34,893 nt of DNA from a virus: IMG/VR virus record IMGVR_UViG_3300021375_000092, positions 1 to 34,893 of that record. The stretch is one strand, 5' to 3'. Numbering within the stretch: position 1 is the first letter of the stretch; every line of letters begins with the position of its first letter. The notes beneath the pieces are model-generated. The model did not search any database. It was given only the letters and a program-made list of their open reading frames with translations, and was not told the origin of the DNA. The translations under genes were made by a program, and so were the position numbers. Below, one piece after another: positions 1 to 5,690 of this stretch.

Positions 1-127
1 AGATTGATGAATTAAAGAGGAACCAAAAATGACAACTGATACAGTAAGCCGAGAGACAAACACAGAGTACGTTGCCTACCTCAGCTTTGATAGGGTGGAG
101 TGGCAGGAGTCTTACTCGTTCACTGAT
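1..127. repeat. Terminal direct repeat, left copy (circularisation overlap)
   Basis: The first 127 bases are identical to the last 127 bases of the window (34767-34893). The duplicated piece cuts through two overlapping genes: it holds the last codons of the tail fibre gene and the start of the next gene. It is therefore not a biological end. A 127-base overlap is the length left by assemblers whose largest k-mer is 127, so this most likely marks a circular or circularly permuted genome of 34,766 bp. A true terminal redundancy of exactly this size is possible but less likely. Confidence 0.9.
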
Positions 128-568
128 GGTGCAGGTAAGCCGCTTGGTGTGCTGCATGAGAACTTCCTGGCGTACCTCCGCGCAGCCTACACAGAAAACG
201 TAGATGACTGCTGTGTGCAGGTAGACGGTGGATTCAACAAGGGCAGCGAGATAACGGTCAGCGGCACTTACACTCTGACAACCGCGAATGAGGAAGGCGA
301 ACCCGTTGTTTCCCAAGAGGCGTTTTCCTCCAAGACAACGCTCGACATGACGCTGGCAGCGGAACCTGCGTACATGCCTGTCAGTGATAGCTTGCTGGAG
401 GACACAAAGCATATTTGGATTGAGATGGAGAGCGATGGCGATAGTCATAAAGCCTTGTGGCACTTCAAGCACAGCCTCTCGGTGAGTGACCTGAAAGTCA
501 GTGTGACGGTGAGCAACGATGTTGTGCCACAGATACCGCCCTCACCTAGCGCGGCTCGTTCACGCTAA
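29..568 (+). CDS. Unknown late-operon protein, 179 aa, next to the tail fibre
   Basis: The family is not recognised. The start ATG overlaps the stop of the tail fibre gene (ATGA overlap once the circle is closed) and has an AGAGGA ribosome-binding site. Its own stop overlaps the next start (TAATG at 566-570), so it is translationally coupled on both sides. The protein is acidic and looks beta-rich, with alternating polar and hydrophobic residues (for example SEITVSGTYTLTT near residues 73-85). It has no signal peptide or membrane segment, and the tail is Pro/Ser-rich. Its place between the S74 fibre and a glycine-rich adhesin-type protein suggests a tail-tip component or a fibre assembly factor, but that is only position-based inference. 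Confidence 0.8.
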   Translation: MTTDTVSRETNTEYVAYLSFDRVEWQESYSFTDGAGKPLGVLHENFLAYLRAAYTENVDDCCVQVDGGFNKGSEITVSGTYTLTTANEEGEPVVSQEAFSSKTTLDMTLAAEPAYMPVSDSLLEDTKHIWIEMESDGDSHKALWHFKHSLSVSDLKVSVTVSNDVVPQIPPSPSAARSR

Positions 569-1608
569 TGGCAGTCCCCACTTCCAACATTACGCTGCTC
601 TCTATCCAGCAGGAGTTTGGAGGCGCTGCGGCTAATCGTGCGCTAAAGAACTACTACGGTGCGGCTGATGGTGTCCCTACCTCTGGCGCGATTAAGTTCA
701 TGGACTTTGCGGGTAAGTCTGCTGACATTGTGGGTTCCCAGCTATTTGAGTCCTCTGGGACTTTTACGGTTCCTGCGGGTGTAACATCTGTTCATGTCTG
801 CTGCGTAGGCGGCGGTGGACGAGGCGCACCTGTTGTTGACCAAGCCCGAAGCGGTGGTGCTGGTGGTGCGTGTGCTTACAAGAATAATATCGCGGTTACG
901 CCGGGGCAGCAGATAACGGTGGTGGTAACGCTTGACGGCGATATAGGTACAGTCAATGGTAGTTACTTCAAGGACACATCAACCTGCAACGCCCGTACTG
1001 GGTTTCAGACTGCGACTAGCCTCGGCGCAAATAACGCTGGGGACGCTGCCTTCAGGGGTGGCATGGGCGGCTCTGGCGGGACATCGAAATATGACGGATT
1101 TGGGTTTACGCAGAATATGTACATGGCGGGTGGAGGTGGTGGTGCAGCCTCTATGGTGTCCAATGGCCCTCGCGGGGGTAACTCTAGAAATCCCGGCACT
1201 GGTTCATCTACTACCCCGCCTTTAGAGGGCTACAATGGCGCTACGGCTAGTCGGGCTGGCGGTGGTGGTGGTGCTGCGGGAAATTATGACATCTTAGGTG
1301 AGAATCCTGCTTACCTCTATCATGGCGTTGGCAGTTTTCAATACGGTTGGTCAAGCAACAGGGGCGGTGGTGTGGGTGTTGTCACCGCTGGCGCTACAGG
1401 CGCTGCTGGTATAGGTTCCAAGACAGCGGGTGCGCCAACGAATACAGTCACAGAACCCACAAAGGGTGGCGATGGCTCTAACGGTGCATATGGTGCGGGT
1501 GGTGGTGCGGGGACGAACCCCGGCACTGGCACGACAAACGTCTACAAAGGTACAGATGGTGCGGTCAATATCAAGTGGGGAAATTCAAATACGTTCCCTT
1601 GGGCATAA
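568..1608 (+). CDS. Glycine-rich tail/adhesin-type protein, 346 aa
   Basis: Residues 1-50 look like the N-terminal module common in phage tail appendage proteins (ITLLSIQQEFGG, then a PTSGAIKFMDFAGKS-type end). From about residue 60 there is the motif GTFTVPAGVTSVHVCCVGGGG, which opens the glycine-rich domain seen in phage tail fibres. The rest to the C-terminus is broken by long Gly/Ala runs (GGGGGAA, GAGGGAGT) that could form polyglycine-II-like packing. The role is probably host recognition at the tail tip. It follows the 179-aa gene with a TAATG overlap. The opposite strand is spuriously open here because GGN codons read as proline codons in reverse; those frames are not genes. Confidence 0.85.
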   Translation: MAVPTSNITLLSIQQEFGGAAANRALKNYYGAADGVPTSGAIKFMDFAGKSADIVGSQLFESSGTFTVPAGVTSVHVCCVGGGGRGAPVVDQARSGGAGGACAYKNNIAVTPGQQITVVVTLDGDIGTVNGSYFKDTSTCNARTGFQTATSLGANNAGDAAFRGGMGGSGGTSKYDGFGFTQNMYMAGGGGGAASMVSNGPRGGNSRNPGTGSSTTPPLEGYNGATASRAGGGGGAAGNYDILGENPAYLYHGVGSFQYGWSSNRGGGVGVVTAGATGAAGIGSKTAGAPTNTVTEPTKGGDGSNGAYGAGGGAGTNPGTGTTNVYKGTDGAVNIKWGNSNTFPWA

Positions 1609-1619
1609 CGGAGATTGAT

Positions 1620-2318
1620 ATGCGAGTTTTATTGTTGGTGATTTTCTTAACGGGTTGCGCGGGTCAGGCAAGAACGGATTACTATCAGGCCATTGCAGAG
1701 GCGGCGAAAGCCCAGAGTGCAACCCAGCAAGCTAAGTATGCAGCACTGGCGAATATGGCTCGTAGCAACGGCGGTGACTCAAGCGCAGCGGTTGCAGCGG
1801 TCATGGCACTGGCACTGACGCGAGAGCAGACGCTACAGCCGCAGTACATCGAGGATGAAGCCCTGTCGTATACCAGGGCATTGGCTGCTCCAGTAGCAGG
1901 GATAGCGGCACTGTGGATACAGGCCGACAGCAACAAAAGCATTGCAGACTCTCAAGCAACGACCAGCCGGATGAGTATTGCGGCTAATAGAGACATACAG
2001 ACCAATGCTGCCCGGTTGAACGCATCGACCATCAACACGGTGGCAACGCAAGGCAATGCAGGTACAACGCAAGCACTTGGTATTGTTGAAGCCTCACTGG
2101 GAGTTGTTAGCGATGTAACTACTAGCGGGTTTAGCGCGATTGAAAACATCACGCTAGACACCAACGAACTGATTAACGATTTGTCGGTTTCGTTACAGCC
2201 GATAGTCCAGCCTGTTGTTGAGGTTGTTCCAGTGGTCGAGATAACGCCTATTGTTGAGATAACGCCGATCATAGAGGATAACGATGAACTTAGACTCGGC
2301 CCAGGAGATCCCATCTAG
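1620..2318 (+). CDS. Predicted lipoprotein, 232 aa, late operon
   Basis: The start is taken at ATG 1620, which has a GGAG ribosome-binding site and gives a clean lipoprotein signal: a short basic start, hydrophobic LLLVIFL, then the lipobox LTGC with Cys13 as the lipidated residue. A longer frame opening at 1575 would bury this signal. The mature part is Ala/Gln-rich and helical at first (YYQAIAEAAKAQSATQQAKY), with a hydrophobic stretch around residues 90-105. It ends in a repetitive Val/Ile/Glu/Pro segment (VVEITPIVEITPI). It is likely anchored in the outer or inner membrane and directed to the periplasm. Phage lipoproteins at this position may serve as outer-membrane spanins or exclusion/ejection factors, but none of these roles is shown by the sequence. 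Confidence 0.8.
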   Translation: MRVLLLVIFLTGCAGQARTDYYQAIAEAAKAQSATQQAKYAALANMARSNGGDSSAAVAAVMALALTREQTLQPQYIEDEALSYTRALAAPVAGIAALWIQADSNKSIADSQATTSRMSIAANRDIQTNAARLNASTINTVATQGNAGTTQALGIVEASLGVVSDVTTSGFSAIENITLDTNELINDLSVSLQPIVQPVVEVVPVVEITPIVEITPIIEDNDELRLGPGDPI

Positions 2319-2451
2319 ATGCAACCGATGCGGAGAAGTCAAAGGCCAGCAAATATATGCGCATGGGCATTCGGGGTACTGGTGTTCACAATGTTATCCG
2401 CTTGTGTTTCTTACCCCATGCCAGAAGACGAAGACGAAGATTCAAGAATGA
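2284..2451 (+). CDS. Small zinc-ribbon protein, 55 aa
   Basis: This short frame begins inside the 3' end of the lipoprotein gene with a good ribosome-binding site (GAGG six bases before ATG 2284). The protein has two CxxC knuckles: Cys13/Cys16 (CNRCGE) and Cys34/Cys37 (YWCSQC), 17 residues apart, with conserved-looking Gly, Tyr and His between. This is the layout of a structural zinc ribbon. The stop TGA at 2449-2451 overlaps an in-frame ATG (2448) of the competing +1 frame. Function is unknown; phage zinc ribbons of this size may bind nucleic acid or host proteins. The frame overlaps the lipoprotein-like frame at 2319-2531. Both look protein-like, and I favour this one slightly because of the Cys spacing and ribosome-binding site. 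Confidence 0.55.
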   Translation: MNLDSAQEIPSRCNRCGEVKGQQIYAHGHSGYWCSQCYPLVFLTPCQKTKTKIQE

Positions 2452-2531
2452 CAATCATCGCTTGTTTTCTGGCGCGCTGTGAAAATGATTTATCGGAGCG
2501 TGGCGATGATGACGACGCAGCCCGCCCTTAG
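2319..2531 (+). CDS. Small lipoprotein-like protein, 70 aa, overlapping the zinc-ribbon gene
   Basis: The ATG directly follows the TAG of the upstream lipoprotein gene; no convincing ribosome-binding site is present, so it would rely on coupling. The N-terminus has several Arg residues, then a hydrophobic segment (FGVLVFTML) ending in LSAC, a lipobox with Cys29. The mature part begins VSYP and turns strongly acidic (EDEDED, later GDDDD). A secretion signal with a lipobox is hard to get by chance. Yet most of the frame overlaps the 55-aa zinc-ribbon frame in another phase. An alternative start at ATG 2448 would yield only 27 residues. A nested small lipoprotein gene recalls outer-membrane spanins (Rz1), but its overlap partner here is not an Rz-like membrane protein. 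Confidence 0.45.
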   Translation: MQPMRRSQRPANICAWAFGVLVFTMLSACVSYPMPEDEDEDSRMTIIACFLARCENDLSERGDDDDAARP

Positions 2532-2561
2532 AGAGCCTTCCGAGAATTTTTACGCTTGCAC

Positions 2562-2735
2562 CTACTCCAATAACTCACGCGCTCGGCTTTGGTCTTTACC
2601 CGTTAGCTGGGGTATAACCTCATCAACAAATACTTTCAGTCGGGCAGCTTCGAACTTATTGGCATCTGCCTCTGCCTGTATCTCGGCCATCTTTTTAACC
2701 ACCTGCTCCCGCAGTACCTTGTAACTAACGCTCAT
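2562..2735 (-). CDS. Small helical protein of unknown function, 57 aa
   Basis: The start is ATG 2735, which overlaps the stop of the SGNH hydrolase gene (TGATG) and follows a strong GGAGGAG ribosome-binding site inside the last codons of that gene. A longer frame to 2765 lacks this support. The protein is charged and looks like one or two amphipathic helices (EQVVKKMAEIQAEADANKFEAARLKVFVDEVIPQL), with no Cys, signal or membrane segment. Tight coupling suggests it is made with the SGNH hydrolase. The family is not recognised. Confidence 0.7.
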   Translation of the reverse strand: MSVSYKVLREQVVKKMAEIQAEADANKFEAARLKVFVDEVIPQLTGKDQSRARELLE

Positions 2736-3271
2736 CACTTCTCCTCCAGTTTCTTGGTTATCCATCGAGCAATTATCCCGTGTCGGTTATCAGTAGGGTG
2801 CAGCCCATCAATAGTAGCGGCGGTCAGGTACGGTGCAGACAGGACAGTCACGTTGTTATAGTTCTTGGCGACTGCCTTTGACCACTGCCTTGCGTCTTTT
2901 GTGCGCTGCTCAAGTTCTGGTGACAGCGTTACCAGCACAGGCAAAACCATCCAGACCTTGCAACCTCGGCCTTCAAGAAATTGCATGTGGTCACGCAATT
3001 CCTGTTGGTAGAGTCCCTGTGGTACGCCGTAACCAGCATCGTTAGTGCCTAGCCAGTAAATGACTTCCCGCTTGTGGCACGATAGCTGCCTCGGTATATC
3101 TGACTGCGTTAGCAATGAACCTGCCTGTGCCACGTTGTTGATGTGAAAATCCACTTTGCTAGACCATGCCCCTGCGTCAGATGATAGTGAGTCGCCAAAC
3201 AGCCAGTAGCTACTGGTGGCGTGTGCTGTACTTGCTGACAAAAATGCCAGTGCAATTAAAATCCTTTTCAT
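2735..3271 (-). CDS. Exported SGNH/GDSL-family hydrolase, 178 aa
   Basis: A Sec signal peptide is clear: KR start, hydrophobic ILIALAFL, then AHA with cleavage likely after Ala18. The mature protein carries the SGNH blocks in order: GDS with nucleophile Ser28 (LFGDSLS), Gly51 (AQAGS), Asn77 in GTND (75-78), and DGLHP with Asp155 and His158. These enzymes are esterases, lipases, thioesterases or carbohydrate O-deacetylases. The export signal places this one in the periplasm or outside the cell. Likely substrates are acyl or acetyl groups on lipids, O-antigen, capsule or peptidoglycan, but the sequence does not decide. An AAGGAG ribosome-binding site precedes the ATG. It lies outside the early and late operons, as is usual for lysogenic-conversion genes, or it may belong to a lysis cassette. 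Confidence 0.88.
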   Translation of the reverse strand: MKRILIALAFLSASTAHATSSYWLFGDSLSSDAGAWSSKVDFHINNVAQAGSLLTQSDIPRQLSCHKREVIYWLGTNDAGYGVPQGLYQQELRDHMQFLEGRGCKVWMVLPVLVTLSPELEQRTKDARQWSKAVAKNYNNVTVLSAPYLTAATIDGLHPTDNRHGIIARWITKKLEEK

Positions 3272-3416
3272 TTCTCGTTCTCCTTAACGATTAATGCCAT
3301 CCTTTTTCGGCTCCCCCGGCGATGGCTCTCCCGTCCCTAACAAAAACCTTATGAGTTTATGCGGCCTAAACTACTGCTTCCGCAGTTGAATCGATTAAAA
3401 GCAGCACCCCCGTTGA

Positions 3417-3569
3417 TTAGATTTGGTGGGTGGGGTACGGACAGGGATACCCGGCTTGGACCACAATCACCTCACCCGTGCGGGCATTCTTACAGTGCTT
3501 CACCTTCTCATTCGCCATCAGTGGCGAGGTCATCAGCAGCATCAGGCTGATCATCAGAATCCTCTTCAT
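3417..3569 (-). CDS. Small exported protein, 50 aa
   Basis: This short frame has a strong GGAGGG ribosome-binding site and a textbook Sec signal: MKRIL, then ISLMLLMTSPLMA with probable cleavage after Ala19. The mature part is only about 31 residues with two cysteines (Cys26, Cys43) that could form a disulfide in the periplasm, and a Pro/Tyr-rich end (YPCPYPTHQI). It overlaps the 3' end of the 67-aa gene upstream (3508-3711) in another frame by 62 bases. Its role is unknown. Position next to the SGNH hydrolase suggests a shared cell-envelope job (lysis, or surface change in the lysogen). Confidence 0.65.
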   Translation of the reverse strand: MKRILMISLMLLMTSPLMANEKVKHCKNARTGEVIVVQAGYPCPYPTHQI

Positions 3570-3711
3570 GGGTTCCCTCCAGGTTAGCTATATGGTTAGT
3601 GGCAAGGTTGTAGGTCTGGAGGCACAGCGCCTTCCAGTCCACAGGTATGCCCTGCGATTCGGCCTGTAGTGCGCCGTTGATCACCTCGTTAAGACTGGCT
3701 TGTCCGTCCAT
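3508..3711 (-). CDS. Small acidic protein, 67 aa, first gene after attP
   Basis: ATG 3711 follows an AGGAG ribosome-binding site at good spacing. The first 45 residues look globular (SLNEVINGALQAESQGIPVDWKALCLQTYNLATNHIANLEG). The last 20 are very acidic (HEEDSDDQPDAADD). There is no signal or membrane segment. It is the first gene of the minus-strand cassette 3711-2562 and lies just beyond attP. In a prophage, this cassette would sit at the opposite end from the integrase side of the attachment core. The family is not recognised. Confidence 0.65.
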   Translation of the reverse strand: MDGQASLNEVINGALQAESQGIPVDWKALCLQTYNLATNHIANLEGTHEEDSDDQPDAADDLATDGE

Positions 3712-3728
3712 TAGTTTCTCCTGTTTGG

Positions 3729-3748
3729 TCGGCAGTATTTTCGGCAGT
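3729..3748. repeat. Paired arm-type repeat, left of attP core
   Basis: Two direct copies of TCGGCAGT sit at 3729-3736 and 3741-3748, separated by four bases (a 12-bp period). The same pair with the same spacing occurs on the other side of the attP core at 3913-3932. Paired short direct repeats flanking a core are what arm-type binding sites of lambda-type integrases look like. Confidence 0.7.
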
Positions 3749-3842
3749 GGGCACGTTTCAGTGCCCCCTGGTGCCCCCTATGGGGCTGCTAAGTCATTGA
3801 TTACAAAGGACAGTGAGCGACACTGAGGGACAGGGTTACAAA

Positions 3843-3865
3843 TTCGAGTCCCGTCCGGTCCGCCA
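3843..3865 (+). other. attP: attP core, matches 3' end of a tRNA-Asp gene
   Basis: From TTCGAGT at 3843 to GCCA at 3865 the bases read as the T-loop, T-stem 3' strand (CCCGT), acceptor-stem 3' strand (CCGGTCC), discriminator G and CCA of a tRNA. The E. coli tRNA-Asp 3' end, as I recall it, differs at one acceptor position. The bases upstream do not form the rest of a tRNA: ACAAA cannot pair with the T-stem CCCGT. So this is an attachment core that restores the host tRNA 3' end on integration, not a phage tRNA. It lies 16 bp past the integrase stop, the standard attP location. Confidence 0.82.
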
Positions 3866-3881
3866 CTTACACCCCTTGCTA

Positions 3882-4973
3882 TCACTGGCTTTCCCCCTTT
3901 TGGGGGGAATTCTCGGCAGTGTTCTCGGCAGTGACCTCAAACCTGCTGTTATCTTTCTGGGCAGCGTACTCCACCATGAACTCTGAGTACGTCCGCAGGA
4001 ACATCTCCGTGCTATGGCCCAGTTGCAGGGCCGCATCAGCCGGGTTAATACCCATCGACAGCAACTCCGCTGCCCGCGTGTGGCGACAGGTGTACGGTAT
4101 CCGGTACGGTACACGCGCCTTATTATGGGCCTTCTTCCACGCCCCATTGAACACATCAGTATCCAGGTGGGGGCCACCCTGGCTGTTCAGAAAAAGGAAC
4201 CCACCAGCAAAGCGTGTGGTATGATGGTCGATTACCTTCCGTGCCCACTTGGGTACATACACCACCCGGCGAACACTGGTCTTGGTCGAATGCTGGAGCC
4301 GCCTGCGGGTGATCTGCTTCGACACCGTCAACTCCTCCCCACTGTAATCACTCCACTCCAGGGCCAGTGCCTCACCAGGCCGCAGTCCGGTGGCAAACAG
4401 CAGGGTGAAGTAAACCTCTGCCTGACCCTCCAACCGCGACAGCAGGGCATCCCGCTCCGCAGGGGTGTACCGCTGGACAGGTTCCTTCTGGCTGCGCTTC
4501 AGGCGTATGGCATCCACCGGGTTGGGATTGACCTCCGCATGCTGCAAGACCCCACGCAGTGGGATCAGGATGTTGCGCTTGGTCTTGGTGGCGATGTCCA
4601 GCTTGGACAACCTGCGCTTGATATCAGCAGTGGTAATATCCGTCACCGGCCAGCCTGAGTAATACTTGATCCAGTACCCATTGATGATGCTCTCATAGGA
4701 CAGGTGGGTTGACCGCTTGGCGTCCAGGGTATCCATGTAATCCTGGGCGACATCCTCAAAGACCAGGCTGGTGGATTCCTCACCCTCATACAGGGGCAGG
4801 CCCAACTTCTGCCTGGCGATCAGCCATTCGCGTCTCTGCTTCGCAGCGGTGAGGAGACTCGCGCTTGTGGGGTCGCCTTGGAGCGTCTCCGAGTAGATCG
4901 CCTTTCCGTGCTTGAAGATACGGATTCTGAGTCCTGCTCCATCTGGTCGGATGCCAGGAGGCCATTTAGCCAT
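3882..4973 (-). CDS. int: Tyrosine site-specific integrase, 363 aa
   Basis: The enzyme would insert and excise the phage at the attP core just downstream. Residues 1-60 look like the arm-binding/DUF-type N-terminal region, about 70-160 like the SAM-like core-binding domain, and about 165-340 like the catalytic domain. Catalytic residues visible are Arg198 (ATGLRPGEAL), probable Lys231, Arg297 in YTCRHTR (Tyr294 stands where many integrases have His), His320 in QLGHS and nucleophile Tyr329 (LRTYSEF). ATG 4973 is preceded by GAGGG. The gene overlaps the excisionase-like gene by 154 bases and is the last gene of the early operon, so it would be co-expressed with Xis unless a separate promoter exists inside xis. 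Confidence 0.95.
   Translation of the reverse strand: MAKWPPGIRPDGAGLRIRIFKHGKAIYSETLQGDPTSASLLTAAKQRREWLIARQKLGLPLYEGEESTSLVFEDVAQDYMDTLDAKRSTHLSYESIINGYWIKYYSGWPVTDITTADIKRRLSKLDIATKTKRNILIPLRGVLQHAEVNPNPVDAIRLKRSQKEPVQRYTPAERDALLSRLEGQAEVYFTLLFATGLRPGEALALEWSDYSGEELTVSKQITRRRLQHSTKTSVRRVVYVPKWARKVIDHHTTRFAGGFLFLNSQGGPHLDTDVFNGAWKKAHNKARVPYRIPYTCRHTRAAELLSMGINPADAALQLGHSTEMFLRTYSEFMVEYAAQKDNSRFEVTAENTAENSPQKGESQ
3913..3932. repeat. Paired arm-type repeat, right of attP core, inside int
   Basis: Two copies of TCGGCAGT at 3913-3920 and 3925-3932 match the pair at 3729-3748 in sequence, orientation and spacing. This pair lies within the last codons of the integrase gene, where it encodes the repeated residues TAENTAEN. 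The coding end of int thus doubles as part of the attachment site. Confidence 0.7.
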
Positions 4974-5125
4974 TGGTTCGCCCTCTCTATACTGATCAAT
5001 GTGGTCTGCCCTTTTACCACATACTCCTCACCGTTTGTCCAGTGACGCTTCATCCACCCCTCAATCACACCCTCAGAAACCCCAAGGGTGTCGGCAAATT
5101 TGGTTTTGCTAATTAGTGGGAGCAT
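4820..5125 (-). CDS. xis: Excisionase-like DNA-binding protein, 101 aa
   Basis: The first 60 residues form a winged-helix/MerR-like DNA-binding module typical of phage excisionases: a helix-turn-helix (TKFADTLGVSEGVIEGWM) followed by a beta-wing (EYVVKGQTTLISIERANQWL). The C-terminal 40 residues are basic and low-complexity (STERRSTRRRSK) and come from the part that overlaps int in another frame. The ATG has a GAGAGGAAAGG ribosome-binding site. The long overlap with int recalls the lambda xis-int layout. It would bind next to attP and push Int toward excision. It could also act as a transcription regulator of the operon. Confidence 0.75.
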   Translation of the reverse strand: MLPLISKTKFADTLGVSEGVIEGWMKRHWTNGEEYVVKGQTTLISIERANQWLNGLLASDQMEQDSESVSSSTERRSTRRRSKATPQARVSSPLRSRDANG

Positions 5126-5298
5126 CCCTTTCCTCTCTTATCATCTGAAGCAGTTCTTCCAGGGCGCTTGCTATCCTGTCCAGATTGCTTATCAGTTCCT
5201 TTACCGCTTCCTGCTCGTCCATTGCCAAATACCCTGTCAAAGTTATCGTTGAATTTATCCATGTCGAATGGACGGGGTTTACTTCCCTTACTCATCAT
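5113..5298 (-). CDS. Small basic protein, 61 aa
   Basis: An AAAGGAGAGGA ribosome-binding site precedes two adjacent ATG codons (5298 and 5295); either may start the gene. The stop overlaps the Xis gene by 13 bases, and the start overlaps the stop of the upstream 57-aa gene. The protein has a short conserved-looking N-terminal piece (FDMDKFNDNFDRVFGNG), then a Gly/Lys/Ser-rich disordered tail. No family is recognised. Confidence 0.6.
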   Translation of the reverse strand: MMSKGSKPRPFDMDKFNDNFDRVFGNGRAGSGKGTDKQSGQDSKRPGRTASDDKRGKGCSH

Positions 5299-5468
5299 TC
5301 CTCTCCTTTCAGTGCTTTCTCAAGCCCTGCCTGTGCCGCGAGGGTGTGCTTCCGAGACACTCTGCGGTGGGCTGTCTCTATTACTTCCTTAAGCCGCTGG
5401 TTCTTCTGCTCCAGTTCAGCGATGCGCCCATGACACTCAGAACAGCACTTCAAATGATCACATCTCAC
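5295..5468 (-). CDS. Small Cys-rich coiled-coil protein, 57 aa, GTG start
   Basis: Reading from GTG 5468 gives an N-terminal Cys/His cluster (CDHLKCCSECHGR, Cys3, 8, 9, 12) followed by a heptad-rich helix (IAELEQKNQRLKEVIETAHRR) and a charged end. It fills a 180-base space between two coupled genes. It begins 9 bases after the stop of the upstream gene and ends with a TGATG overlap with the next gene's start codons. The Cys cluster may bind zinc, with the helix giving a dimer. Function is unknown. Confidence 0.6.
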   Translation of the reverse strand: MRCDHLKCCSECHGRIAELEQKNQRLKEVIETAHRRVSRKHTLAAQAGLEKALKGEE

Positions 5469-5477
5469 CTCACCACC

Positions 5478-5690
5478 TCAGTCATCACCATGTCCAGCAG
5501 GAGCATGAACGCCATGCCCACCAGAAAGCTTGTCGGACCAATCCAACAGACGCTCCCGCCCAATTGCTCTCTCGAATGTTTTGCAGTGGGGGCAGTACCA
5601 CCCACGCCGTATTTTGTTTTCTGCATTTACCACCTCTTCCATCTGCTCCAGACACCCGCAGGGCCTGGTTGTTAAGTTGTTCATCCCCAT
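5478..5690 (-). CDS. Small zinc-finger-like protein, 70 aa
   Basis: Four cysteines are set as CGC (Cys11, Cys13) and CPHC (Cys33, Cys36), a probable zinc-binding fold. A basic stretch follows (ERAIGRERLLDW) and the tail is His/Gly-rich (GGHGVHAPAGHGDD). ATG 5690 overlaps the end of the methyltransferase-like gene by 10 bases; a second ATG at 5684 is possible. The family is not recognised. Confidence 0.6.
   Translation of the reverse strand: MGMNNLTTRPCGCLEQMEEVVNAENKIRRGWYCPHCKTFERAIGRERLLDWSDKLSGGHGVHAPAGHGDD

Noticed and set aside
1005-1532. Two minus-strand Pro-rich open frames opposite the glycine-rich gene
   Set aside because: They arise because GGN codons read as NCC proline codons on the other strand.
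3843-3865. A phage-encoded tRNA gene
   Set aside because: Only the 3' end is tRNA-like; the T-stem cannot pair with upstream bases, and no anticodon arm is present.
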